Shown in pieces: positions 1-8,135 of a stretch of 64,000 nucleotides of DNA. Made by a program: the position numbers and the translations under genes. How positions within the stretch are numbered: position 1 is the first letter of the stretch; every line of letters starts with the position of its first letter. Origin of the DNA: JAGVYF01 sp041650315 (lineage in GTDB: Archaea; Nanobdellota; Nanobdellia; Woesearchaeales; JAGVYF01); NCBI GenBank assembly GCA_041650315.1, contig JBAZLJ010000001.1, positions 124,001 to 188,000 on the forward strand, given 5' to 3'. The notes beneath the pieces were generated by a model. It was not told the origin of the DNA. It was given only the letters and a program-made list of their open reading frames with translations, and made no database searches.

Positions 1-28
1 AAAAAGGAGGTTAGGCCATACGGCCTAC

Positions 29-328
29 CTAGTATGCAGCATTCTCGTCCGCTGCTAGACTGTCTTTCAACACCGCGTATTCAAACGCTTTGTTAAGTAC
101 GACTATGGCTTTAGGAAGATCTGTTATCCTCAGAGAACTAGTGGATTTCCAATTTCCTTCAGGATCTTTGTATCTCTTATCAAAAGAGATTGTCCTGTAC
201 TCCACGGCTTCGCCTGATTTGGCTTTGCCATTGTTGCGCCATACAGTTGCCTGTATCGCGCCTGTTGTAAATTTTCGTTCTGGGACATTCTGTCCAAATG
301 TATTTTCGTATTTATTTTGGTTGTTCAT
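29..328 (-). CDS. Conserved small protein of unknown function (99 aa)
   Basis: Short soluble protein, no membrane segment. It has a basic N-terminal part, a central KFTTGAIQATVW stretch and a C-terminal ITDLPKAIVVLNKAFEYA segment that looks like an amphipathic helix. I do not recognise a named family; the alternating beta pattern followed by a helix would suit a small nucleic-acid-binding fold, but that is inference. The start is the second ATG (MNNQNKY), because a strong Shine-Dalgarno GGAGGTG lies 6 nt upstream; the ORF can be read 9 residues further upstream but that start has no such site. It is preceded by a long structured leader, unusual in a genome where many genes look leaderless. 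Confidence 0.75.
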   Translation of the reverse strand: MNNQNKYENTFGQNVPERKFTTGAIQATVWRNNGKAKSGEAVEYRTISFDKRYKDPEGNWKSTSSLRITDLPKAIVVLNKAFEYAVLKDSLAADENAAY

Positions 329-488
329 TTCGAACACCTCCGTTGCTTTTCGCATTTTGTTTCATCAGCGCATTCGTTTCGAACCGCTGGGAGGTGGTTT
401 CCCAGATTTTACTCTGGGCTCAGACCATTAGGTCTTGAGTCTTGGCCAAGGACCACTAACATCTATTATAACGCCGGTCATTTATAAG
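329..488 (-). promoter_or_regulatory. Promoter and structured 5' leader with mutually exclusive hairpins
   Basis: On the minus strand a TATA-like TTATAAAT (480-488) predicts transcription starting near 455, about 125 nt before the ATG of the 99-aa gene. The leader holds hairpin C (arms at 419-426 and 431-439, AGACC/GGTCT plus CTC/GAG), hairpin A (arms 401-406 and 413-418, CCCAGA/TCTGGG in transcript sense) and hairpin B (arms 387-392 and 400-405, CTGGGA/TCCCAG). A and B share the segment 401-405 and cannot form together. Two TTCGAA palindromes follow, one of them right beside the Shine-Dalgarno. This layout resembles a cis-acting RNA switch; the ligand or trigger is unknown. Confidence 0.5.
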
Positions 489-501
489 TCTCACCCGTAA
501 A

Positions 502-622
502 TGTCCAGTGTCCAGTGCTCATTGAAAATAGGGGTTAAAATTATGGGATTTTGCAGGATTTACTATAGTAATTCGGCAGTTTAACATTATTTTTTACCCT
601 AGAAAAAGGCATGTCCAGTGCT
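502..622. repeat. Short direct repeats TGTCCAGTGCT
   Basis: The 11-mer TGTCCAGTGCT occurs at 509-519 and 612-622, and a partial copy TGTCCAGTG overlaps the first at 502-510. Between them lies an imperfect AT-rich inverted repeat (TAGGGGTTAAAA near 533 against TTTTTTACCCTA near 590-602). The core TGTCCAG also occurs in the outer arms of the inverted-repeat elements at 3044 and 15732, so this may be a decayed relative. No gene is visible between 440 and 656. Confidence 0.4.
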
Positions 623-656
623 ACTCCAGTATATATATCAAAAAATAAGAAAAAAG

Positions 657-947
657 TTAATTTTTGTTGTTATCGCATATTTTTTTATGATTTAACATAT
701 TTTTTGTCATGCAAATTAGCCAATCCCAATGCAGGATAAGGTGAACTAGCATCAATATGATCATTAACAGGCCGAACCAATTATGCCAATCTCCCCATAC
801 TTGTTTTGATATGCTCAAGAAAGCAGATTGTCCGCTTTTTTGACCTTGCGGCATGAAGAAGAATATCGCTAATCCTGTGATTCCCGTTACCACGAATGAG
901 AATGCCATCGCAATATCTATCCAATAATTCATTTTTGTTTTGTCCAT
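657..947 (-). CDS. DUF4405-like membrane protein
   Basis: Protein of about 96 aa with two or three membrane segments. The first (IDIAMAFSFVVTGITGLAIFF) is followed by a polar loop and a WGDWHNWFG...LVHLILHWDW segment. His in DWHNW and in LVHLILHW are spaced like haem-ligating or metal-binding histidines in small DUF4405/cytochrome b561-like membrane proteins, so a redox role is possible but not shown. I chose the ATG at MDKTKMNYW because GGTGAT lies 4 nt upstream; a start five codons earlier is possible. It is divergent from the PAP2 gene. Confidence 0.7.
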   Translation of the reverse strand: MDKTKMNYWIDIAMAFSFVVTGITGLAIFFFMPQGQKSGQSAFLSISKQVWGDWHNWFGLLMIILMLVHLILHWDWLICMTKNMLNHKKICDNNKN

Positions 948-1034
948 GTGCATCACCTGCATTTTATAGATTATATCTCTATATATTATTTTCGAATCAT
1001 AAGCTTTTTATTCTGGTGAATTCTTTTATATCGT

Positions 1035-1658
1035 ATGAAGAAGTTATCAATATTCGGAATAATCAGTCTAGTTTTGTTCATTACAATAGGATTGATTGTT
1101 TCATTCTCTTCATGGAATGCTGATTGGATGGTGAATTCATTCTTTTCGTCTTTTAGGACTGATTGCTTAACTTCTCTTGCTCAATGGATAGATGTATTGT
1201 TCGATACTAAGATGATGGTTTTATGGTCATTGATTTTGTCAGCTATCTTATGGATAAGACGTTCTAGGAAAGATTCGTTGTTCTTTATCTCAGTGATGGC
1301 TTTGAATGCCGCGCTTCTTTTTATAATCAAGATAATCGTTGCTCGTCCGCGTCCTTTCAATTCGTTGATTTTCGCGAATGATTACGCTTTCCCTAGCGGG
1401 CATACGACTTCTGCTGTCGTGTTCTTTTCATTGTTAGCATATTTATTATTGAAGAAAAAGAAATCTTTCTTTATGAAATGGCTGATAATCAAATTATGCG
1501 CAATCATGGTTTTTGTGATTGGTTTGAGTCGTTTGTATCTGAATGTACATTGGTTCACTGACGTTCTTGGCGGACTTTTCTTGGGCGGCGCTATTGTCTT
1601 ATTGTCTTTATCGCTACATAAATCATCGATAAGCTTATTAAATAAGAAAAATACCTAG
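1035..1658 (+). CDS. PAP2-superfamily membrane phosphatase
   Basis: Integral membrane phosphatase of the type 2 phosphatidic acid phosphatase family, with about six hydrophobic segments. All three catalytic motifs are present: KIIVARPRPF (about residues 97-106, K-x6-RP), PSGHTTS (119-125) and SRLYLNVHWFTDVLGG (164-179). The active-site His in PSGH and in the SR...H motif indicate a working enzyme. It probably dephosphorylates lipid or isoprenoid pyrophosphates outside the membrane, for example recycling a polyprenyl carrier. The stop is 4 nt before the next ORF, so it probably heads a three-gene unit with the 104-aa protein and the GH3 hydrolase. Confidence 0.9.
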   Translation: MKKLSIFGIISLVLFITIGLIVSFSSWNADWMVNSFFSSFRTDCLTSLAQWIDVLFDTKMMVLWSLILSAILWIRRSRKDSLFFISVMALNAALLFIIKIIVARPRPFNSLIFANDYAFPSGHTTSAVVFFSLLAYLLLKKKKSFFMKWLIIKLCAIMVFVIGLSRLYLNVHWFTDVLGGLFLGGAIVLLSLSLHKSSISLLNKKNT

Positions 1659-1662
1659 AATC

Positions 1663-1977
1663 ATGCAGGCACTCAGGCTCTTGAATGTAGGATTAGCGAT
1701 AGTCTCTATATTGCTTCTTTTGAATCTTTATTATCCGTTGAATTCAATCACCGGGAATATCGCTTATGAAATGGATTCTAGCGAACCTTATTGCAGTTAT
1801 GGTGATGCGGAGATATCTGTTGATGTATGCTGCGTTGAAATGAGCAAGCAGTTAGAATGCGTTGAATCCGAAGGATTATTTTCTTGTTATACTGATTCAG
1901 TTGATAGATCGTATATCTTGAACAGCAAGGCGTACATGTATTGCGAAAAAGAGGGATATGATGGCAAGATCAAATGA
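1663..1977 (+). CDS. Small membrane-anchored, cysteine-rich protein
   Basis: 104 aa: an N-terminal membrane anchor (about residues 5-24) followed by a short extracytoplasmic domain with seven cysteines (YCSYG, VCCVE, LECVE, FSCYT, MYCEK), suggesting disulfides or metal binding. Directly after the anchor is SITGNIAYEMD, a motif resembling the ITG segments beside the anchors of other exported proteins in this window. The gene overlaps the following GH3 gene by 20 nt, so the two are probably translationally coupled. Family not recognised. Confidence 0.6.
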   Translation: MQALRLLNVGLAIVSILLLLNLYYPLNSITGNIAYEMDSSEPYCSYGDAEISVDVCCVEMSKQLECVESEGLFSCYTDSVDRSYILNSKAYMYCEKEGYDGKIK

Positions 1978-3034
1978 ATATATCCTGACAATACTTCTTG
2001 TTTTTTCAATAATCTCGCTTCTTTTCATAAATTATCAGACTTACGGGCCGTTGGATGTCGAGACCCCTACTAATGTTGTAATTAATGATGGTGTTGTTAA
2101 ATTAGATTCTCTTACACTGAAGCAGAAGATTGCTCAGATGGTTGTAGTGACTGGCAATCCCGAGAATAGGGATGATTTCAATGATTTGCTTGTTGGCGGT
2201 GTTTATTTTGGCGCGATGGAATCACGCGATAATTTCAATTCGGCGATATCTAATTATGAAGTCAATGCAATAATCCCTTTATTCAAAACTATTGATTTAG
2301 AAGGGTGCTGGAATCCTTTCGTCAAGTTCCAGAAGTTTCCAGCTTTGAAAGATATAACTTCCGCTGAACAAGCGTATAATGTGGGATATGAAGAAGGCGT
2401 TTTTATGAAATCTTTAGGCGTGAATATGGATTTTGCGCCTGTTGTCGATATAGAAGACAATATATGGAAATGCAGAAGTTTTACTGGAACTCTTGAAGAT
2501 AAATCACTTAAAATCTCTTCTTATATCAAAGGATTGCAGGATGCTGGTATCATTGCAACATCTAAGCATTATCCTGGCAAAACTCTTTCTTCGAATGATC
2601 CTCATAGTTCACTCGCTTACGCTACTATTGGTTCTGATGATCTTCATCTTTTTGATGTATCCATCGGTTCGAATGTTGGCGCCATAATGGTGTCGCATTT
2701 ACTTGTAGATGGTTTAGTCAAATCTGGCGAAAGGCCTGCAACAGTATCTAAAGAAGTGATTTCTTCACTCAAGGAAAGATATTCTGGATTGATTATATCT
2801 GATGATGCTGCGATGTTAGGGTTGAAAAAACATTATGTGTCAAAGGAGCAGATGTATATCGACTTGTTCAAGGCGGGCAATGATATCGTGATTGATTTAG
2901 CGATTAAACCGAAAGAATTGGATTTCATGCTGGATGGCGTTGCAACTGCTGTTAAAATGGGCGAAATTCCTTTGGCGCAGATTGATTCATCTGTGACGAA
3001 GATTTTGGTTGCTAAAGGATTGAAAGTAGAATAA
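1958..3034 (+). CDS. Glycoside hydrolase family 3 (NagZ-like) protein, membrane-anchored
   Basis: 358 aa with an N-terminal anchor (about residues 8-24) and a GH3 TIM-barrel. The segment KHYPGKTLSSNDPHSSLAY matches the NagZ loop carrying the general acid/base Asp-His dyad (normally KHFPGHGD...DSH), and LIISDDAAMLG (near residue 280) holds the nucleophile Asp. The family cleaves terminal beta-N-acetylglucosamine or similar sugars; with the anchor it would act outside the cell on surface or host-derived glycans. No second GH3 domain is present, as in NagZ. It follows the cysteine-rich 104-aa protein. Substrate cannot be read from sequence. Confidence 0.85.
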   Translation: MMARSNEYILTILLVFSIISLLFINYQTYGPLDVETPTNVVINDGVVKLDSLTLKQKIAQMVVVTGNPENRDDFNDLLVGGVYFGAMESRDNFNSAISNYEVNAIIPLFKTIDLEGCWNPFVKFQKFPALKDITSAEQAYNVGYEEGVFMKSLGVNMDFAPVVDIEDNIWKCRSFTGTLEDKSLKISSYIKGLQDAGIIATSKHYPGKTLSSNDPHSSLAYATIGSDDLHLFDVSIGSNVGAIMVSHLLVDGLVKSGERPATVSKEVISSLKERYSGLIISDDAAMLGLKKHYVSKEQMYIDLFKAGNDIVIDLAIKPKELDFMLDGVATAVKMGEIPLAQIDSSVTKILVAKGLKVE

Positions 3035-3043
3035 GTTTATGGC

Positions 3044-3176
3044 GTGTCCAGAATACTCGTTATACTCGCCAATGTCGCTTCACATCTACTTTTGTGTATC
3101 TATTTGCAGAATAAATTCTGTCGATTATAATTAGGTTAAGTATGTTCAGTATAGACATTGGTACTATTCTGGACAC
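3044..3176. repeat. Nested inverted-repeat element A1
   Basis: Outer arms GTGTCCAGAATA (3044-3055) and TATTCTGGACAC (3165-3176) are perfect 12-bp complements. Inner arms CCAATGTC (3069-3076) and GACATTGG (3154-3161) are perfect 8-bp complements. The left spacer between outer and inner arm is 13 nt and contains CTCG; the right one is only 3 nt. The element at 15732 has the same asymmetric geometry (15 and 3 nt) and the same TGTCCAGA outer core. It fills the gap between the GH3 stop and the convergent YdjM-like gene. It could be a terminator, a structured RNA or a MITE-like insertion; no ORF is inside. Confidence 0.7.
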
Positions 3177-3187
3177 ACCCTAATTTT

Positions 3188-3613
3188 CTAGAACAATTTT
3201 AATGCGATTGTCAAGATTATACTGATAAGCACAATCTTCTCACCAGCCATGCCTGTCTCGATGAAGCCTTTGACTTTAAATGAAGCGATTGGCGCTAGAT
3301 AGTCTATGCCTTGCTTTGTGATTGAATCGATGATTAGATGCGAAATATAGCCCACTAGAATAGGTCCTACAATGCTTGGGGCGAGATAGCTTATTGTTAT
3401 GAATAGCAATAGCGCAAACCAAAGGCTGTGACAGAATCCTCTGTGTTTGAATAAATAACCGAATAATTTTGTGATTTTAAGTTTTTCATTTATTTTGCTA
3501 TGAACATTGTCGATATCAGGTATCATTGAGCCTAATAACACTAGAAAGATCTGCTGTGGCATCAGATATAACGCCGTAAGCAGTGCAAAGGCCAGATGTG
3601 TGTAAAACAGCAT
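3188..3613 (-). CDS. YdjM/DUF457-like membrane-bound metal-dependent hydrolase
   Basis: About 141 aa with four hydrophobic segments. It shows the family signature: HLAFALL near the start, GSMIPDIDNVHSK, KHRGFCHSLWFALL and GYISHLIIDSITKQGIDYLAPI. The conserved His and Asp residues (H of THLAF, PDID, HRGFCHS, SHLIID) are those of the YdjM metal-dependent hydrolase family, whose substrate is unknown. The ORF can be extended 28 codons upstream into the RPA gene, but a GAGGT site 7 nt before ATG (MLFYTHLAF) supports the shorter start. It lies downstream of the RPA gene on the same strand. Confidence 0.8.
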   Translation of the reverse strand: MLFYTHLAFALLTALYLMPQQIFLVLLGSMIPDIDNVHSKINEKLKITKLFGYLFKHRGFCHSLWFALLLFITISYLAPSIVGPILVGYISHLIIDSITKQGIDYLAPIASFKVKGFIETGMAGEKIVLISIILTIALKLF

Positions 3614-3677
3614 ATAGTTACCTCTGCCTCCCCATTCAATATCTGTTTTAGAAGAATATAAAGGTTGTGCAGTATGC

Positions 3678-4685
3678 TTACTGCGTGAACATCTCAATCT
3701 CTTTGTCTAGACGTTTTATTTCTTCGTCTGGATTAGGATCAAGCGTTATGGATTGCGATACGAATTCGATTCTGTCGAACATTGTATTCTTTGCAGCTCT
3801 TCCGCTTACTTTGACAATGTGTCCTAGAAGATCATATTTGACGCCTTCGAAGTCGACTGGATGGTCTTTGAAATGCAATACTTGCTCTTTTGTCTTTTTC
3901 AATAAATCGTCCATTTGGTTCCTGAATAATACCAATCTTGTTGTGCCTGTGCCGTCATCTAATACAATATTCAATACATAACCATAATCAGGTTTCACTA
4001 CGCCATGGATTTGGCATTCCAGTCCATTCTCTGAACTCTTTATGCGTTTCTGGCATTCTGGGCATACTTCATAGAATTTAGGTTCAAAGACTTGAACGAT
4101 TGTGCCCATGAGTTCTACATTAGCATCTGCGTCTTGCAAATCCTTGATCTGCTTTCTTTTTATTTCGTTACCAGATATAGCGTTTATCGTAATGCCTATC
4201 GGGTTGACTATCACCTTGCTCTTATCGTTAAGATGCAATTCTTTTCTCCCCATGGTATTCTCTTTTACATATGCGCTTTCTATTTTGATAACGTCGCCTT
4301 CTTTGAATTGGTTGAATCCGTCTGTTTGCATGCCCCATAATACTGCTCTGATTATGCCTGATTCATCGCCCATCAAAAAGCTGGCAACTTTACTGGTTCT
4401 TTCGTCTCTTACGAATTCTCTGAGTTCATATTTTTTCAATACTTTTCCGACAGTCTCTACATTGCGCATGCCCGCCAGGATGTTTTTGACTTTTAATTGG
4501 CCAGTTGTCTGTTCGAATAATTTTATGCCGAGTTCATTCGCTATAATATGCGCTGCACCTTCTCTTGAGATCAGGCCTGACAATTGCGTAAGTTTATTGT
4601 CAATTCTTTTGTATATCTCATCTTCCGGCAATTGAGAATTAGATTTTATCTTTTCGATAATCTCTGGAAGAGGTAGCTTGAACAT
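3678..4685 (-). CDS. Single-stranded DNA-binding protein, RPA-like (OB folds plus zinc finger)
   Basis: 335 aa. An N-terminal helical region is followed by OB-fold sequence (about residues 65-160, VASFLMGDESGIIRAVLWG...FKEGDVIKIESAYVKE) and a second OB region (about 185-310) that contains a zinc finger, CPECQKR...LECQIHG (C-x2-C-x10-C-x2-H, from residue 208). That is the arrangement of archaeal RPA41/RPA1-type proteins, which protect single-stranded DNA in replication and repair. The C-terminus is acidic (PNPDEEIKRLDKEIE), as often seen in proteins that recruit partners. The gene is monocistronic or is co-transcribed with the YdjM-like gene. Confidence 0.85.
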   Translation of the reverse strand: MFKLPLPEIIEKIKSNSQLPEDEIYKRIDNKLTQLSGLISREGAAHIIANELGIKLFEQTTGQLKVKNILAGMRNVETVGKVLKKYELREFVRDERTSKVASFLMGDESGIIRAVLWGMQTDGFNQFKEGDVIKIESAYVKENTMGRKELHLNDKSKVIVNPIGITINAISGNEIKRKQIKDLQDADANVELMGTIVQVFEPKFYEVCPECQKRIKSSENGLECQIHGVVKPDYGYVLNIVLDDGTGTTRLVLFRNQMDDLLKKTKEQVLHFKDHPVDFEGVKYDLLGHIVKVSGRAAKNTMFDRIEFVSQSITLDPNPDEEIKRLDKEIEMFTQ

Positions 4686-4744
4686 ATTAAAAAAATAGAT
4701 GTCTGCGTTTTAAAAGGATTTGTGTTTTAGATTGTATAGTATAA

Positions 4745-4800
4745 TGAAGGACATAATCAAATTATTATATCCTTCAAATATAATCAGGATACTCTGATTA
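4745..4800 (-). terminator. Tandem hairpins ending the prepilin-like operon
   Basis: Two stem-loops lie just after the last gene of the minus-strand operon: GAAGGAcATAAT (4745-4756) with its complement at 4764-4775 (one mismatch), and TAATCAG (4781-4787) with CTGATTA (4794-4800). They sit 5-60 nt beyond the stop codon at 4805, the expected place for transcription termination or 3'-end stabilisation. Confidence 0.55.
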
Positions 4801-4804
4801 TATT

Positions 4805-6019
4805 TTATTTAACTATTGTAGCCTGTCCGTCTTTGACTACTATTTTTGATTTATACGTACTGGTGCTTGTCAAGATATCCAATTCATATATATATTCTTT
4901 ATCAGGGTTATAATTAGGTATTTCAAAGAGATCATTTTCTAGCAATCTCTTAAATTCGCCTTGACTACCAAGCATATCATAAAGGTTTAATTCTTTGATA
5001 TCGAACCTCACTAGGTTAAGGTTGAACAGATTTTTGATATTGAGTATTCCGCCAGTGAATAACGTTTCAAGGCCTAATTCTGGTTTTGTCTGGTCTGGCA
5101 GCATCAATCCGAATTTTATGTTAGGCGCGCCTTTGAGCAGGAACTGCTTTGATCTGTAGCAGATAGGATATACTCTATTTTTATTGTATTTGAGATAATC
5201 TTTTACGTTTACTTCTTCGCAGTCTTTGCCGTATAGATGTTCTTTGCCCTCTTCTGCAATGTAGATGCAGCCTATTATGGATAAAGGCGGTTCTTTCGCA
5301 CATTTATCTATGGCTTGTTGCGCTAATTCTTTCGCTTGCTCGTATTCTGCGAATGAATAGGGAAGTTCTACCTTAAATGTCGGCTTTATTGTGTATTTGC
5401 CAACTCTTTCATCTGTCTGATATGCAATCGGTTTTTCTGCGGTTTTGCCAGTTGTTTTTAGGACGCCTATGTCGAATGTTATCGGTTTCGTGTTTATGCT
5501 TTTGTATGCTATGCTTTTTTCTTTCACTTCAATAATTGGTTCTGAGTTTGGAACGAATAATGTGAGAATCGGATCTTGTATCTCTTTTTTTAACTCTTGT
5601 TTTAAGAGTGTAGATATGCTTTCTTTCTTGTCTTTAGTGAACGGGAAGCATGTTTTGATTGATATTGTCGATACTTCAGTTGAGCCTTCCATGCTTTTGA
5701 CTTCTTCCGGCATTGACCAGAGGTTCAGTTTAGTATCGCTTTGCATGCCGCATTCTGAAGCTTCTGAGAAACCGCCTTGCTCTGCTAGTTTAGTGATTGA
5801 ATCGGATAATGATAGTATTCCTAATCTTTCTATGAAATATTGCGCTTTCTCAACTGCTTGGTAGCCTTTGATTAGCTCAAACTGCTGTTCGCCTATCACG
5901 CCTTGGAATTTGTTGGCTTTGCCTTGGAGGACTATGCCTGCTGTTGTTAATACGAATAGGACTACAAAGATTAATCCAATATTGAATACTTGTCCTCGCT
6001 TGCTTATTTCTTTGCGCAA
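4805..6019 (-). CDS. Class III leader (prepilin-like) envelope protein, 404 aa
   Basis: Last gene of the twelve-gene operon. The N-terminus reads MRKEISKRGQVFNIGLIFVVL: a basic KRG leader directly followed by a hydrophobic helix, the layout of archaeal prepilins processed by the archaellin/pilin peptidase. The rest, about 370 aa, is predicted extracellular, with cysteines near residues 91, 118, 240, 249, 264 and 287 and alternating beta-like segments. No known catalytic domain seen. Start overlaps the 3' end of the upstream 165-aa gene by 16 nt, so coupling is likely. Confidence 0.75.
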   Translation of the reverse strand: MRKEISKRGQVFNIGLIFVVLFVLTTAGIVLQGKANKFQGVIGEQQFELIKGYQAVEKAQYFIERLGILSLSDSITKLAEQGGFSEASECGMQSDTKLNLWSMPEEVKSMEGSTEVSTISIKTCFPFTKDKKESISTLLKQELKKEIQDPILTLFVPNSEPIIEVKEKSIAYKSINTKPITFDIGVLKTTGKTAEKPIAYQTDERVGKYTIKPTFKVELPYSFAEYEQAKELAQQAIDKCAKEPPLSIIGCIYIAEEGKEHLYGKDCEEVNVKDYLKYNKNRVYPICYRSKQFLLKGAPNIKFGLMLPDQTKPELGLETLFTGGILNIKNLFNLNLVRFDIKELNLYDMLGSQGEFKRLLENDLFEIPNYNPDKEYIYELDILTSTSTYKSKIVVKDGQATIVK

Positions 6020-6501
6020 AGCTCTACCTCTACTATTTTGCCTTCATGCCATGGAAGTTTGGCTGTCTGGCATGGCGATAAGCCTGAACCTAGTGCTTGA
6101 TTCTCTTTTGTATTTATTTGGAATGACCACGCTTTATTGTCATTGAATTCTTTCAATGCATTGTCAACTGTTTTGTATAGTTCTACACAATAATCTATCT
6201 GGTCAGTTTTCTTGATTTCAGTTTCTGGTCTATTAGTGCAATAGTCATCAGATGCTATCAATGCAAGGTCTGCTAATGTGAATTGCGTTCCGTTTATTGT
6301 TGCGGGGCTTTTGAGTAGTCCTAGTAGTTGGGTGTTTAGATTGAGATCATCTGCTTTCTCTGATGTGATTGTTAGGATGCTTGTTTTTGTCGATATCGCG
6401 AAAAAGTAGTAGAATACGATGAATACTGTGATTAAAGCGGCTGGCAGGAATACATACAATATTATGAATTCATCAATTCCTCCTTTCTTGTTCTTAAGCA
6501 T
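6004..6501 (-). CDS. Class III leader envelope protein, 165 aa
   Basis: Starts MLKNKKGGIDEFIILYVFLP: a KKG leader followed by an acidic residue and a single long hydrophobic helix (to about residue 35). The remaining 130 residues form a small extracytoplasmic domain with cysteines at the centre and near the C-terminus (DYCTNRP, DYCVELYK, SPCQTA, ELCAKK). It overlaps both neighbours by 8-16 nt, indicating one polycistronic message. Function unknown; the leader suggests assembly as a minor pilin-like subunit or surface anchor. Confidence 0.75.
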   Translation of the reverse strand: MLKNKKGGIDEFIILYVFLPAALITVFIVFYYFFAISTKTSILTITSEKADDLNLNTQLLGLLKSPATINGTQFTLADLALIASDDYCTNRPETEIKKTDQIDYCVELYKTVDNALKEFNDNKAWSFQINTKENQALGSGLSPCQTAKLPWHEGKIVEVELCAKK

Positions 6502-6997
6502 TTGGAAGGATTACCTCAATCAATAATCGGCCATATTCCTGAGTTCCTTCTGCGTTTCTTATCATCACAGGGAAATCTTCTTTCTGGAGCCCTTTACCGC
6601 CGACGCCTAATTTACCGGTCAATGGGAGCCATTTGAAGAACCATTCTTGGTTGATGAATGCATATTTCTTTTCTTTCTCTGTTGTTAGCGTGAATCTTGC
6701 TGCGAGGTGTTGGTCAAGTGTGTTGAACCCCAGCATTGATTGGAGCGAATTGTCGTTGAATTTGTTTATGTCAATTGTTCCTATCATGAGTCTGTTTATG
6801 TCTGGATCATAATAGGATAAACCTTCTTTTGAATATAATAAGCGCTGAATGATAAGCTCAGATTCTGCATTGAATACATTGATTTCGTTCCTTATGCCTG
6901 ATGTGATCAATGAGTATACTACGAAGATAATGACTGCTAAGATAATCATCTTAGGGATGTGTGCCATCATATCCAATATCTGGGCTTTCTTGTTCAT
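6494..6997 (-). CDS. Class III leader envelope protein, 167 aa
   Basis: Begins MNKKAQILDMMAHIPKMIIL with a KKA leader and a hydrophobic helix to about residue 30, then a 135-residue domain without cysteines that contains FNDNSLQSMLGFNTLDQHLAARFTL and a C-terminal YGRLLIEVILP strand. Start and the upstream stop overlap (ATGA), so it is translated from the operon message. No recognised family. Confidence 0.75.
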   Translation of the reverse strand: MNKKAQILDMMAHIPKMIILAVIIFVVYSLITSGIRNEINVFNAESELIIQRLLYSKEGLSYYDPDINRLMIGTIDINKFNDNSLQSMLGFNTLDQHLAARFTLTTEKEKKYAFINQEWFFKWLPLTGKLGVGGKGLQKEDFPVMIRNAEGTQEYGRLLIEVILPNA

Positions 6998-7446
6998 TTC
7001 TTGCCTAATGATAGTTGATTCTGTCTGTATGTGAAATAGATTATTTCAGGGCTTACAATCGTTATCTGGTTGAATCCTGGATTGTATGCGTAATATGAAA
7101 GAGGGCTCTGTTTGATATTCGGTTCTGTCTTAGTGTCCATTACTTTGACAGAATCCGGTTGGATTCCGAAATCAAATAATTGCAGGTCAATTTTTGTGAT
7201 CGGTTGGCCTGTCCAGCTTTCTTCTTTGATTGTAGCCGGTTGGTAGGAATATTCCAGATCTCCCGGACTTGCGTATATTGATTCTTGCAGTAGAGCTATG
7301 TCTCTTGCAAGGTAGCTTCTTTCAAAAGTAGTGCTGCTGCTTAGATTGCTGATGAATATGCCGAATGATGCTGTAACTATCAATAGCAGCATTATATCTA
7401 TCATCATAAAGTAAGTAAGATATTCAGCACCTCTTTTATTAAACAT
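6994..7446 (-). CDS. Class III leader envelope protein, 150 aa
   Basis: Begins MFNKRGAEYLTYFMMIDIML: a KRG leader with Glu two residues after the Gly, then a hydrophobic helix. The remaining 110 residues look like a compact beta-rich extracytoplasmic domain (YEYSYQPATIKEE region, then ITIVSPEIIYFTYR at the C-terminus). It is followed by an ATGA overlap with the next gene and preceded by a gap of about 40 nt after the 211-aa gene. Role unknown beyond the likely pilin-like assembly. Confidence 0.75.
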   Translation of the reverse strand: MFNKRGAEYLTYFMMIDIMLLLIVTASFGIFISNLSSSTTFERSYLARDIALLQESIYASPGDLEYSYQPATIKEESWTGQPITKIDLQLFDFGIQPDSVKVMDTKTEPNIKQSPLSYYAYNPGFNQITIVSPEIIYFTYRQNQLSLGKK

Positions 7447-7486
7447 ATATAGAATATATTATATTTATGATTTATATTACTTATGG

Positions 7487-8122
7487 TTACTTATTCAGGA
7501 TTAGCATTAAGTATTTTTTGTCACTTTGCGTATATTTCTCAATATAAAGGTTAGTTACGCTCATTTCTTTGTCTAATTCTTCGGGAAGGCATACGCCATA
7601 GACTGCAGTATTACGTTTACCTTGTTGACTTAGGGCTTTACTTGCTGAATCCATTGTCTGGAATTCTTCTATGTCTGGATAGACAGTACATCCGGCAGTT
7701 ACTAAATTGTAGTTCAATGCTTTGTTGACTGGTTCATCTTCACGAGGCGTATATTTGTATAGGCATAGACAAGCACTATCACCGCAATCGCCTAGCGGTT
7801 TAGAGAAAACTATATCGTTTAAACAAGTAGTATCGCCTTTGTTAGCGCCAAGGGTTTTTCCAAAACCTATGATTACATATCCCGGTTCGATGTAAAAAGG
7901 ATAATTCTGTTCTACTTTGTATTCTGATTTATCAGTTAAAATTTGGTTGAGAGCATTATTCAATCCTTCTACATTTGTGGTTGTGATCTGCGCTTCTTTT
8001 GAGCCGAATGCAGTGTCTACTAATTGAGCGAGCACATAGATTGCTCCTACTATGAGTATGACTGATAAGAATATCTGTATAGTCGAAGAAAGGATGAGTT
8101 CGAGACTGGCTTTTTTGTTCAT
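7487..8122 (-). CDS. Class III leader envelope protein with Cys-rich loop, 211 aa
   Basis: Starts MNKKASLELILSSTIQIFLS: KKA leader, then Glu and a hydrophobic helix. The extracytoplasmic part has a cysteine-rich loop (TTCLNDIV...GDCGDSACLCLY, about residues 99-121) and further cysteines at VTAGCTVYP and VYGVCLPEE, which could form several disulfides. Its start lies 14 nt after the preceding stop. Unrecognised domain; grouped with its neighbours by leader and position. Confidence 0.75.
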   Translation of the reverse strand: MNKKASLELILSSTIQIFLSVILIVGAIYVLAQLVDTAFGSKEAQITTTNVEGLNNALNQILTDKSEYKVEQNYPFYIEPGYVIIGFGKTLGANKGDTTCLNDIVFSKPLGDCGDSACLCLYKYTPREDEPVNKALNYNLVTAGCTVYPDIEEFQTMDSASKALSQQGKRNTAVYGVCLPEELDKEMSVTNLYIEKYTQSDKKYLMLILNK

Positions 8123-8135
8123 GTTTAGACCTTAA

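Noticed and set aside
3614..3697. N-terminal extension of the YdjM-like protein into the RPA gene
   Set aside because: The extra 28 residues have no family similarity and the internal ATG has a good Shine-Dalgarno.
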